From: Nephrocerus scutellatus
Lineage: Eukaryota; Arthropoda; Insecta; Diptera; Pipunculidae
Direction: 5' to 3'
DNA: 64,000 bases
Assembly: GCA_947095585.1 (NCBI GenBank)
Contig: OX352762.1
Coordinates: 25,458,669 to 25,522,668, forward strand
Part shown: positions 54,556 through 64,000 of the stretch, one piece after another
Numbering within the stretch: position 1 is the first letter of the stretch
Layout of the letters: each line of letters begins with the position of its first letter
The notes under the pieces: model-generated
The model's input: the letters and a program-made list of their open reading frames with translations, nothing else
Told to the model about the DNA's origin: nothing
The model's database searches: none
Made by a program: the position numbers and the translations under genes

Positions 54556-55891
54556 TTAAAATGCCTGCAATTTGCACCGACTGTTCGGCTACTAGTTTGG
54601 CTAAATTGCTTACCTTATTCTCTAAGCTTTCATTTAAAGAATTAGGAACAGTATGTGAGCCATTTGTGTTTCTGGCCACTTCGGCGAACGAAAAACCTTT
54701 CTGAACGTAATTTTCAATATAAGCTGTATTTTGGGTAGCCTTCTGTTGTGCTGCCTTTTTTTTTGATTGTAAGCGTTCAGCAAGATTTCTGTAAACCTCA
54801 CAGCCACGCCAGGATGCTGGATGACCAGCTTTGCCGCAGAGCACACAGAACAGCTGCTCCTTGCCTGTATCTTTTTGAACTAAGCACTTGCCCGGTTCAT
54901 GTGAATTCTGGCATTTCACGCACCTGAATTCCATATTACAATTCGAAGAAGTATGTCCGAACCGTTGGCAACGATGGCATTGTAGGACATCACTTCTTCG
55001 AATTTTTTCGAAGGTCACGACATGACCCCCAACATACCTTATATTTCTCAAGTTTTGCACCATGCTATCTGGAGATAGCTGTACCACGATTATAGGCAAT
55101 ATTTGGTTTTCACGTTTAGAACGAGGGGTTACGTACCTGAATGATTTAATAAATTTTAAATTTTGTTCATTATTTTGTAGTTCCTCTAAGACTTCTTCTG
55201 GAGTATGGCCGATATTTAACCCTTTAATTAAGAAAGTGTAATTTTTTTTTTGTTTATCGGTATATGTAAAAAACTCCGTCCAGGTTTCGTTAAGTAAATT
55301 TTTAACTTTGTCTACGTCATTGCTATTTTTTACATTTAATATTGTTTTGTTTTTGTTTACATTTTTTAAGTTGAATTGACCTGCACCAATTGCGTCATTA
55401 AGTATTAAATTAATTGTTTTGCTGTCTTCTCTAAAAATATTTATTGGAGGTGGTTTTTTTTGTCCTTCAGTATTTTTAGTTGCAGTTAAAGTTTTTGGTC
55501 CAACGTTCTCCGTAATGTTTGAAACAATCGTTGTACTGTTCACTGCACTATTGCGCTTTTTTATGTTTGCACTTTTGAGTTCAGCAACAAGTTTTTTCGT
55601 CGTTGAATTTAATGTTGGAAATTTTTGATCTTCTAGCGTTTCCTCTTCATTGTCTAATAAGGCAAAACTGTTATTTCTTAATATTGATGATGAATTTGTT
55701 ATTGTTTTTGTATCATTTTTTCGTTTTCTTTCAGGCGATTTAACTGTTTCTTCTCTTTTTTTTTTTAATTGAGCACGTAGATTTTCGATTTCAATTTTTA
55801 ATAAATCTATTTCTATGTTGTGTTTTTGTTTATTGATCCATTCCATCGGAGATAGTGCTTCTGCACCCTCCATTGGAGGGGGCGAAGACAT
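54530..55891 (-). CDS. Jockey ORF1 (Gag-like RNA-binding protein)
   Basis: 453 codons from ATG at 55891. An N-terminal coiled-coil-like stretch rich in Glu and Lys (residues ~20-50) leads to a Lys/Asn/Ser-rich region. Then comes an RRM/PRE_C2HC-like fold region (residues ~155-300: NYTFLIKGLNIGHTPEEVLE, PIIVVQLSPDS). Three zinc knuckles follow: CHRCQRFGHTSSNC (305-318), CVKCQNSHEPGKC (324-336) and CVLCGKAGHPASWRGC (349-364). In jockey elements this protein packages element RNA into cytoplasmic or nuclear RNPs. The frame is uninterrupted and of ordinary length for the clade. Confidence 0.9.
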   Translation of the reverse strand: MSSPPPMEGAEALSPMEWINKQKHNIEIDLLKIEIENLRAQLKKKREETVKSPERKRKNDTKTITNSSSILRNNSFALLDNEEETLEDQKFPTLNSTTKKLVAELKSANIKKRNSAVNSTTIVSNITENVGPKTLTATKNTEGQKKPPPINIFREDSKTINLILNDAIGAGQFNLKNVNKNKTILNVKNSNDVDKVKNLLNETWTEFFTYTDKQKKNYTFLIKGLNIGHTPEEVLEELQNNEQNLKFIKSFRYVTPRSKRENQILPIIVVQLSPDSMVQNLRNIRYVGGHVVTFEKIRRSDVLQCHRCQRFGHTSSNCNMEFRCVKCQNSHEPGKCLVQKDTGKEQLFCVLCGKAGHPASWRGCEVYRNLAERLQSKKKAAQQKATQNTAYIENYVQKGFSFAEVARNTNGSHTVPNSLNESLENKVSNLAKLVAEQSVQIAGILNALRCFNV

Positions 55892-56158
55892 TTTAATTTA
55901 TGTTTTTTTTTTTTTTTCTTGATGTGTTTTTTTTAATATTTTCTATTGCGTTTGTTTGTTGTTTTTATTTGCACTAAAAAGTATAATAATAAAAATTCCG
56001 ATACCGTCCGTCTTGAAATGTGAAAAAAAAATTTGATGCAAATTCACAAAATTTAATTAAAAAAAAAAAAAAAATTCAAATATTTATATTTTTAGATAAA
56101 TAACAACGGTTGCTAATAGCAGCGCAAATTATAAGCTTGACTCCATGGAGTTCCCGTT

Positions 56159-56345
56159 AGTCTGATAACGATCCCGATAACGGTGGGTTTCACTCTTTTG
56201 CTGACTAGAAACCCCCCCCCCCTTCCAAGCACACGATCTCTTGCATGACAGCTGTAATATATGTCATATTCTGCTTTTTGTAAGACACCATTTCCCGTCC
56301 ACCGCATCTCCTGGATTGCTGTTATGCCACATACAGTGTTACGCC
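56159..56345 (-). mobile_element. RTE-B copy, 5' endonuclease part beyond the jockey insertion
   Basis: The minus strand reads ITAIQEMRWTGNGVLQKAEY, DIYYSCHARDRVLG and FLVSKRVKPTVIGI, the start of an RTE endonuclease (QE.RW.G.G...DY.IYYS). It joins the part at 50780-50907 across the jockey element, with an older internal deletion between them. Confidence 0.75.
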
Positions 56346-58085
56346 ATATACAGTGAGCGTATGTTCCATGAGAAAATGTTTAAATCGTTTCGCCGTTTTC
56401 TTTGCCGTGGTCGTCTTCATTAATCAGTGTAACCGGTCGTGAATCTTAAGATATTTCATGAGCTGATTGTTAATTAGCGTTCCCACGACCATGGAAAAAA
56501 ATTTATGGGTCGGTACGAAGAAGGAGACGACGGCTCGCCTTTTTGGGGTATAAGCTGGACAAAAGCTGTTTTTTAATTTTATAAACTGCCTTTGCAATAT
56601 ATTATTATTTTGTAAATATTTCAATATTTTTATATACATAAATATATCCCCAAAACAGTTGTAATTCAATGGAAAATATCACTCGGGCAAAATAGCTTGC
56701 CCGAAAAGTGCATGAAGAAAACTGTGTGAGGAATCTTCCTATTACCAGGGTATGGAGCTTACATGGTTCAGTTGTTAAGTACTGTCAGGATTTAGTAGGA
56801 ATTGCGATCTGTTGAATAAATTTATTAAAGAGAGTAAAGCAAAAAGAGTGCAACTGCAACTAATATCAATTTCAATGAACAAAAGCAAACGGTTACAAGA
56901 TATTTTAGTGTTATTCAAAACCCCCTTTAATTTAACTGTGTCGGATAAATAACTGCAGATTTTTCATAATTTTCTGCAAATCTATATCTAATATTTATGC
57001 GTAACCCTGATAATTTGTTCTCATAAATTGACACTTAAACCGATTTATAGAAACCATAACAGAGCGTAGCTAAAATATTTTTTCAGTCACGTCATAACAA
57101 TACCATGACCAAAAAACACTTCCTACGCCAATGTCAGTCAAGCAAGGTACTTGTAGCAGTGTCGATATAGATCATCGGCATCAATCGCCGTAAGTAGCTT
57201 AGTTGGTTATTGGAAGACTTGAGCATTTCATTTTCTTTTTTAGTTTCTGCCTTAAACTTTACGCCACTTGTGACTCTCTTTCCGTTTATTAATTATAGTG
57301 GAGGAGGGCAACAAAAAGAATTCTTCTCTCCACTTAACCAAGAAAAACTTTTCTAATTAAAATCCCATAGGATTGGCTTTCTTTAGCGACATTTAAAATT
57401 ACCGCTGTGCTGCGTTCCACCTACATATATATATATATATACATGTGCATATAAATGGTCGTCACGGTTAAACGTCAGCTAACTCTCAACGTCACTGGGA
57501 TTTTTCAACGACCCTAACGATGAAAAATCCGCCACGTTATCATCAAGTGATCTCATTAAATTAAAACAAAAGTCAACACCCTAAGGAGTTAGTAGAACTA
57601 TACAGCAGCGATATAGGCTCATGAGAAGGATGATGGCGGCATGGATAGGGAGTTGGAAATTAGTTCAGGATATTTAATTGCAAATAAAATCAAATTATTT
57701 GCTCCAGTTATGTCTACGCGACGATGTTATATGAGAGAGCGCTTACTGCTAACTACGGATGCACTGGAGCTGTCAGCAGAAATAACATTAAAACCGAAGA
57801 GTGCGCATGGGAATGAACTTACCATCAAGGACGACGGCGATGACAGTGGCGTTTTTGTTGATTACGGCACAGACACACACACAGTATCTATGCCACTCAT
57901 AAACTGAAGAGGATTCCCTGTCGGCGCACAATAACATCAAGTATCAAGAGCAACTTTGGATTAAATCGGGTCAAGTGTTTCCGTAATTAAAATTGTGAAC
58001 TCTGTTGCATTTAAAAGTTATTTATTGTAGTCACCTTATACTTTTGGATGTTATTATTTACGCAAATAAAACGAAATCATAGTGA
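56346..58085. other. Intergenic DNA, nothing recognised
   Basis: A (TA)n tract lies at about 57424-57441. An 88-codon frame at 57641-57907 has no recognisable domain. Confidence 0.35.
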
Positions 58086-58366
58086 GCGCCGTGGCTCAGT
58101 GGAAATGCGCGTGGCTACTAAGCAGGAGGTTCGTGGTTCGAATCACAGTAACACCAAAAGTATTTTTCACGGTGTCCCACCTCTCGCGAATGGGTGACAA
58201 ACGTTCCGAGAGTAATAACTTGTCACGGAAAGCTTCTCAATTCGCCGGTCGGATTCGGCCTTAAATTGTAGGTCCCTTCCATTTGTGTCCCAAAATATAG
58301 GTGCGCAACTCAAATGGTCGCGAAAAGCTAGGCCTTGGACCGCAATTGTCTGTCGCGCCGAATATT
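58086..58366 (+). mobile_element. tRNA-derived SINE, copy 2 (intact Pol III head)
   Basis: 281 bp. An A box TGGCTCAGTGG (58092-58102) fits TRGYNNARNNG, and a B box GGTTCGAATCA (58135-58145) fits GGTTCRANNCC at 10 of 11 positions. The spacing is that of a tRNA gene. The body (AAAAGTATTTTTCACGGTGT, CCTTAAATTGTAGGTCCCTT, CTAGGCCTTGGACCGCAAT) and end (CGCGCCGAATATTA) match copy 1 at 12966-13255. The TTA tail is nearly absent, and no convincing target duplication was found. Confidence 0.8.
58092..58145 (+). promoter_or_regulatory. Internal RNA polymerase III promoter (A and B boxes) of the SINE
   Basis: The A box starts at 58092 and the B box at 58135, 43 nt apart. These are the binding sites expected for TFIIIC. 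Confidence 0.75.
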
Positions 58367-58609
58367 AGTTAACATGAAACCATGGAAATACAACAGATCA
58401 TCAGATAACATGTTTTTTTTTAACAATTTGTCGTGGTAAATTTTTTAAATTTTTTAGCTTAATTCCTAAATTCTGGCGAAACATTGCTGGCTGTTGAGTT
58501 ACTGTGTAAGTATGTTGTATAAAAAATTGGCTCATGGTTTTTTAAGTTCTCTTCTGGTAGCTTTAGATTCTTTTAAAAGATTGTGTACTTAATTTCAAAA
58601 TTTCAAATT

Positions 58610-59775
58610 TCAATCCGACAATCTCTGTGAGAAGAATCTCGTCCGTGAACTCAAACAGTATTAAGATGCTGAAATTATATTAAAAAACCGCGGTATGACG
58701 CAATATACACCACGAAGCATAGAAGAAGTTAGCAGAGCGATAAATCGGCTCAAAAATAATAAGGCCCCAGGATCTGATGGTATCACAGCTGAGCTGATAA
58801 AAAAATTAGGCCCCGCAATAAACCAAGCAATTCATGAACTAATAGTACAAGTATGGGAGGAAGAAGTGATGCCAGAAGAGTGGCGAAGAGTCATCATGTG
58901 CCCCATACATAACAAAGGAGATATCAAAACCTGCAGCAATTATCGTGGTATAACGTTGTTGAGTACCGCGTATAAGATTTTCTCCTCTATCCTTAGGATA
59001 GCCCCATATACCGAAGTCAACATTGGTCCATACCAGTGTGGCTTCATTCCAGGCAAATCAACAATGGATCAGATTTACACCCTTAGGTGTACACCATCTT
59101 TTTACAGACTTTAAAGGGCACGAAATCTGGAGCTGCACAGAAATGAGAGCAAAACAAAGTACATGGTGCCCACGTCTGCGAGTAGAAGATCCAACATTGG
59201 TCACTCAATTCAAATAGTGGAGCGCGAATTTGAAGCGTAATGCAATCGTTTAACTATCTCGGGTCAACTGTAGCAGCAGATAACAGCATGGAATCAGAAA
59301 TACGCGCTCGGTTGCTTAAAGCCAACAAAGCTTCTTTAGTCTGTCAAGACTCTTCAAATCCAGTAACTTAACCATAACATCCAAGCTGCTGGTATATAAG
59401 ATAATGGTTATACAATTACTTACATATGGATCCGAGAATTGGGTGCTTGGCAAAAAACTTTCTGACTTCTTAGCCGAGTTCGAGAGAAAAGTCTTACGGA
59501 GAATCGTTCGCCCCGTATGTGAGTAAGGACCATAGCTCGCATGAGTGAAGAGAATCCTGCTCAAAAAGTCCTTTGCGGTAGTATCTATGGAACACGACAG
59601 CAGAGCAGGCCAAGCCTATGCTGGAAGGATGGCGTGGACCAGGATGCCTAGAGCTTAGGGATGTATAACTTGATGACATCGGCTCAGAATCGGGACGGAC
59701 GGTGGAGAGACTTTTTGCGGGAGGCCAGGACCGGACCCCGGCTGTAGAGCCAAATATGGTTATGATTGAAGCCTG
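58610..59775 (+). mobile_element. RTE-type LINE family B, RT-bearing copy with deletions
   Basis: A short connector remnant (NLVRELKQY) leads to RT text from 58695, then a jump to late RT/post-RT (about 59115-59520: NYLGSTVAADNSMESEI-type text) and the family 3' end with GGAGGCCAGGACCGGACCCC at 59714. The tail is degenerate (ATGGTTATGATT). Confidence 0.75.
58695..59114 (+). pseudogene. RTE-B reverse transcriptase, fingers/palm part
   Basis: 139 open codons: SIEEVSRAINRLKNNKAPGS, DGITAELIKKLGP, EEWRRVIMCPIHNKGD, CSNYRGITLLSTAYKIFSSI and GPYQCGFIPGKSTMDQIYTL. These are the N-terminal RT blocks of the RTE clade. It stops before the first catalytic Asp (LFIDFKAAYD is replaced by LFTDFKGHEIW in another frame), followed by a deletion of the YADD region. 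Confidence 0.75.
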
Positions 59776-59860
59776 AAGACCCTACAGTTGAATGTCTTAT
59801 CCTTTCGTTTCATATGCTTAACCGGTTCAACGAATTTCTTCCCGTACAAATTTGATAATT

Positions 59861-60077
59861 TATAGTATATTACATAACGAGTGAGGAAAGTGGAAGTTAT
59901 CGCGCGTGTTGGAAGTCAATGTTGCGGCAGTCTAACGAGCATGGACAGGCAGTTTTCTGCGAGTAGTGTACGCTATTTTTCGCACGACCAAAACCGGTTT
60001 GTTCTAAACCGGTTATGCGCAATGCAAAATGAATCTGGGAAAGTCCACTTTCCTCGCTCGTTATGTAATATACTATA
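59861..60077. mobile_element. MITE with 34-bp inverted repeats
   Basis: 217 bp. Termini TATAGTATATTACATAACGA continuing G(T/C)GAGGAAAGTGGA match each other in 33 of 34 positions as inverted repeats. No coding frame. A short internal inverted repeat AACCGGTTTGTTCTAAACCGG-like hairpin lies at about 59993-60015. Superfamily undetermined. Confidence 0.75.
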
Positions 60078-60117
60078 TCAGTACACTAATTTTCCATATT
60101 ACTCGTTGATGTAGCCA

Positions 60118-60480
60118 GTCCATCCTCTTGTCGGGGAGCGTTGCAGATGTTGAACAGTATTAATAATGATCTGGATATCTTTACATGGCTTATAACATTG
60201 GTCATGGTCGACCGATACATAGTCTTGTCAGTTTATATGGGATACCAAATTCTCTAATGGCTTTTCAAATTCTAATCTTACTATTCTTTCATTGGCGGCT
60301 TTATAGTCTATAAACAGATGTGGTGAGTTTTGAAACTCTAAACACTCTTAAAATAAATATCTTGAAGGATAGAGAAGAAAGTCTTATGCGCGGTATTCAA
60401 CAACGTTATACCACGATAGTTGCTGATTTTTGTGATATTTTCTTTAGTATGTACTAGATGTTCCCAGTGCTTTGCTATAG
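60118..60480 (-). pseudogene. RTE-type LINE RT relic, opposite orientation
   Basis: Minus-strand pieces: NYRGITLLNTAHKTF (about 60420), NSPHLFIDYKAANERIV (about 60300-60340) and EFEKPLENLVSHIN. These are RT blocks of the RTE-B type, with the catalytic D of LFIDYKAA preserved. Heavily frameshifted. Confidence 0.6.
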
Positions 60481-60720
60481 CCTTCCTTCCTTCCCTTCCT
60501 GCCAATAATATTCATAGAAAACTGCATAAATATCGTTTTGTAAATGTGCCACCTACACATTGAAATATTTATTAAATCGGTCTGTAAGTGTGGTTGATAT
60601 TGACGTTTTACATTTTACACCACTATCGAGCGGGAGGGAGGGTGTTTACATAGCCTATAACCATCATACAAATTTCACAATAATTGTTTGCCAAATGTTA
60701 TATATATTGGGTACAGATTG
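60481..60720. other. Spacer between LINE relic and MITE
   Basis: Nothing recognised. Confidence 0.3.
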
Positions 60721-61180
60721 AGGTTATATCCTAATTCGACTGCGATCGCGCGTTCTAACGATGAGCGATGATCGCGAAAAATATAAACGTGATCGCGCGA
60801 TGGGTTAGAACGTTCGAACAAGTTTGTTTAACACAGCGTTGCGAACATTTTTCGAACGCCGAACATAGGTTTGATCACTTAAAATCAAACGAGTTTGTTT
60901 TTCGACGCGCTATCGCGAAGTAAAACTGATGGTATTCGAAGAAAATTTACTAAGAGAAGTGCGTAGTAAATAGTTCTTTAGCCTGCAATGCAGAACTTAT
61001 TGGTCGATTCTTTCATTCCTGGCAGTCATTTCAGCTCAACCAACCTGACAACCACTTTACATTTACGGACGTTTGGTCGCGCGATCGCAATTAGGACACA
61101 CACATTTAGATCGCTCGATCAACGCGATGCAACCAACAATCGCCAGAACGCGAGATCGCTGTCCAATTAGGATACAGCCT
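60721..61180. mobile_element. CpG-rich MITE with nested palindromes
   Basis: 460 bp. Terminal repeats AGGTTATATCCTAATTCGAC and (reverse complement) AGGCTGTATCCTAATTGGAC continue with GCGATC.CGCGTTCT, about 31 of 36 matching. The interior is dense in GATCGCGCG-type strings and contains a second hairpin (about 60752-60830: CGTTCTAACGATGAGCG against CGATGGGTTAGAACG). No coding capacity. Target duplication not clear. Confidence 0.7.
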
Positions 61181-61664
61181 GACTCTTCTCCAGCCTTCTG
61201 GCTTCTTTAATTCATCAAAAAAAAAAAAACGTATTTTATTTTTTATTTTATTAATTTAAATCTCAAAAATTAAAATCGAAAAAACTAAATGGAAAATTTT
61301 ATTCAAAAACCTGAATTGAAAGTTTGCTCGTATGGGCAAAATACGAAAATCTACAAAGCAGAATTTTGACAAGCCTATCGGCTCGATAGTAGGGCTAGTG
61401 CGTACTCTTTGAGTTGTTGGCCTTCAAGAAAGACGTCAAGTTGCAGAAGAACAGATTTGTACTAAAGTCTAGACTCAAGAGGTTCCAAGAAATTTGAATG
61501 CTCAATTTAGTAATTATTTGTAATACTTTCTTGGTCAGGGTTTTTTGTAGTTTTCCCTGACCATGATCCATTGACTAAAGCATTGGACTCGCGTCGTTTT
61601 TAGTTTGCTAGTCTTTTTCCGTTTTTTCCGGGTGCCTCTTCGACCCATACATACATACATAAGC
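61181..61664. other. Intergenic DNA
   Basis: AT-rich with an A-run at about 61219-61230; a (CATA)n tract lies at about 61649-61662. No gene supported. Confidence 0.35.
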
Positions 61665-62462
61665 ATAGCTCCAGTAAAACTTTTTAAAGGCATTAGAGAA
61701 TTCGGCATCCCAAATAAACTTACACGACTATGTAGGTTGTCCATGACCAATGTTATAAGCCAAGTAAAAATATCCTGATCAATATCAAGCCCATTCAACA
61801 CCGATAACAGGCTCCGACAAGGGGATGGACTGGTCTGCGTCCTCTTCAACCTGGCGTTAGAGAAAGTGATCCGAGACTCTGACGTACCGGCGAGAGGAAC
61901 AATCCTCTATAAGTCCATTCAGATACTGGCTTACGCAGACGATATTGACATCGTTAGTAGAAACCGAAGAGCTGTACAGGAAGCTTACATCCAGATGGAG
62001 CAGGCGGCACGAAATCTGGGGCTGCACATAAATGAAAGAAAAACAAAGTACATGGTGGCCACGTGTGCGACTGGAAGTTCCAACATTGGTCCCGCAAACT
62101 AAAAAGTCTTTTGGAGAATTGTTGGCCCCGTATGTGAGGAAGGACGGTTCCGGATGATCTACGAGCGTTACCGCGATGTCGAAATCGTGAACAAAATTAG
62201 GCTCGGTAAGCTCCGGCGAGCAAGACACCTAGCTCGCATTAGCGAAGAGGATTCTGCTCGGAAAGTCCTTTGCGATAGGATTTATGGAACACGATAGCGA
62301 GGCCGGCCAAGCCTATGCTGGAAGGATGGCGTGGACCAGGATGCCTAGAGCTTAGGGATGCAAAACTTGATTACATCGGCTCAGAATCGGGACCGGTGGA
62401 GAGACTTTTTGCAGGAGGCCAGGACCGTACCCCGGTTGTAGAGCCAAATATGATGATGATGT
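61665..62462 (+). mobile_element. RTE-type LINE family B, 3' half
   Basis: It begins near GIREFGIPNKLTRLCRL and passes RLRQGDGLVCVLFNLALEKV to the catalytic ILAYADDIDIVSRN. It then has a deletion after CATGSSNIGP, continues KVFWRIVGPVCEEGRFRMIY and ends GRPSLCWKDGVDQDA with the 3' tail (ATG)n at about 62450-62462. Most of the RT fingers and the endonuclease are missing. Confidence 0.75.
61866..62102 (+). pseudogene. RTE-B RT palm (YADD) fragment
   Basis: 78 open codons carrying the intact catalytic box LAYADDIDIV, followed by QEAYIQMEQAARNLGLHINE and KTKYMVATCATG, typical of RTE RT palm and thumb. It is joined by deletion to the post-RT region at about 62100. Confidence 0.75.
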
Positions 62463-64000
62463 GGAATTGTGGATACTCTTACGCCAAAACCTTTTTATTG
62501 TAACGACCAAATTGTTACATGCTGCCACGTCTATGACTCGTTGTCTTTACACATTATACATAACACTTGGCACTTTACTCTTAAGCGTTACACTTTACAC
62601 TTTTTTTAAACATTGTACAGACTGCAGTGATATTCGACAAACGGCTCGACCAACAGTAACCTTGTTTTCCGCTGTTTATTCTTACAGCAGAAAGGTTTAA
62701 ATTATTTTTATCGAGAATACCTTTAGGATACCCTATTTATCAATTGGGAAAGTTGAGAACTCACTAAGCAGCTCTTTGGTGTTGCAAGTCCAGTGGATTA
62801 AGTAATAACGACAACCCGTGCAAATATTGTATGAAAAACGTTTTTTTTTTGTTATTGATTTGACCAGTCCAACAGCCAATGGCTAGTCTACGATGATGAT
62901 GACTGCAACGCGACGAACCAAACAAAATTCAACAGCGGATCAATAACGCCGGGGTATAAAACCTGAACTCGATGGATGCACAATGTAGCAGCAACCAGGT
63001 ATACCGCGCCCTGCCACAATGTTTGCGCTGCACACTTCAGTATGAACGGTTGAGCACCCAGCGCAGCAGCATACAACAATGAAAGGATATTAACTATACG
63101 TCCTCGACGAGCCGGATATTTGCCTTAAAAACCTCCGGTAGTTACCTAAAATGTTCTCTTATAAGCTCGTATGTATACATCCATACAATAATATGCGCTC
63201 ATGTAATATAGTGGTAAGGGATACAGTAAACAAGAATTCAGAGTGTTTTCATTTGTGTTTATTCCGGTAAAATCTCCGTCCTTTGTGTTTTTTTGCAAGC
63301 GGTCTTTTGTGTGTTGAATTGCGGTTCGTTTACTAAAGAAGTTTGTCTGTGGGAGGCGTTGTTTCGACACAACTTCTGAGTTGCAATATGTATGCAGCAA
63401 TTTTATTCTTGTAGTCGTTGTCTGTGCAAAAGTTTGTGTTATGTGAATTAGGCATCTTATTTACTTATTGCTAATATTTTTGTTATTTGAATGAAGCGCA
63501 ATTTTTAAAAAACTGGGCTATTCGCGCTGTTAGGTAGAAACTAACTGTGACATTTAAAACGAACAATTTCTAAAAGTTTCACAATGCGGCTTTGATTTAT
63601 GAATCTTACAAGAATTTATAGGCCTAGTCAAAATAATTGAAGAATGCTTCGAACCGTGTACCATGATGCAAAATATCAGATTTACTTCAATAAGTTTTTG
63701 GGTGGCTTCAGGTAGGAACAACACACGGAGCTGGTTTAATATTTAAGGATACAATGCAGACTTGAGCATTTATAATATCCTTGTTCGTTACGATTTGGCT
63801 TATGTCGGTTTATCAGTAACTGTAGCTTTATCTTGAATTATTGGCTTGAGCTTGATTTTTAAATGTAGTTATAATTAAGTTGGTAAGTAGTAGTGCTAAG
63901 CTTCCATATTACCAGATTAACAGAGGGTACCTTTTCAGCTTAGAGATTATCGAACCAAACCAATCACATAATTTAATTAATAGTCCTGTTTGGTATGGCG
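62463..64000. other. Intergenic DNA to the right edge
   Basis: No gene, repeat terminus or RNA that I can support. Confidence 0.35.

Larger units (their letters stand above)
50923..56143 (-). mobile_element. Full-length jockey-clade LINE, both ORFs intact
   Basis: About 5.2 kb on the minus strand: a ~250-bp 5' leader (56143-55892), ORF1, a 26-nt overlap, ORF2, a ~390-bp AT-rich 3' UTR and a poly(A) tail (plus-strand T-run 50921-50945). A 15-bp duplication CATGGAGTTCCCGTT flanks it (50908-50922 and 56144-56158). It has jockey architecture: ORF1 with three zinc knuckles, ORF2 with endonuclease and RT but no RNase H. Confidence 0.92.

Noticed and set aside
57641..57907. An 88-codon frame starting MDRELEISSGYL
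   Set aside because: Protein-like composition but no recognisable domain or gene structure.
58086..58160. A genuine tRNA gene
   Set aside because: The head has A and B boxes but no acceptor-stem pairing that I could close, and it is fused to a body shared with another dispersed copy; it is a SINE head.

Overview
The window is eukaryotic, AT-rich insect DNA made almost entirely of transposable elements. Insect hallmarks are jockey, LOA-like and RTE LINEs, mag-like Gypsy LTR elements, mariner-type transposons, introns of about 60 bp in the only host-like gene fragment, and a Drosophila-style TATA plus initiator promoter with heat-shock elements. A brachyceran fly fits best. A tephritid is my guess from the element mix, not something the sequence proves. 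No bacterial operon, CRISPR array, rRNA gene or functional tRNA gene was seen.

Layout. 0-5 kb: a LOA-like LINE with a long intact ORF2, then an older LINE tail. 5-10 kb: LINE relics, a 316-bp MITE, a heat-shock-type promoter stub, and two short elements carrying variable ~115-bp tandem units (family H). 10-16 kb: sparse intergenic DNA, an RTE LINE relic hit by a tRNA-derived SINE, a dead DD41D mariner and a copia gag relic. 16-22 kb: a Helitron-like element containing a palindromic MITE, then a mag-like LTR element whose gag was hit by a near full-length RTE LINE (family A) and separately by a 49-bp tail of RTE family B. 22-24.5 kb: more family H. 24.6-29.7 kb: a second mag-like element with both LTRs, primer-binding site, polypurine tract and 5-bp target duplication; its 3' LTR holds two oppositely oriented MITEs. 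29.8-32.2 kb: a second RTE-A copy. 34.2-35.6 kb: a spliced fragment resembling GON4L/muscle wasted, cut by an RTE family C insertion. 37-43 kb: a mariner-derived MITE, a possible terminal exon, family H and RTE-B. 43-44 kb: a ~150-bp tandem satellite. 46.6-48.5 kb: RTE-C endonuclease and a mariner relic. 50.9-56.1 kb: a complete jockey-clade LINE with both ORFs open, inserted into an RTE-B copy. 58-62.5 kb: the second SINE, three RTE-B-type relics in alternating orientation and two MITEs.

How the parts relate. This is a layered graveyard. Target-site duplications read directly from the sequence give several relative insertion orders. The only elements that look capable of recent activity are the jockey copy at 50.9-56.1 kb and possibly the LOA-like element at the left edge. 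The most unusual items are the SINE family, the tandem-repeat family H, the isolated heat-shock promoter, and the interrupted GON4L-like fragment. No unknown multi-gene system was found. Family letters (H, M, A, B, C) are local labels only.
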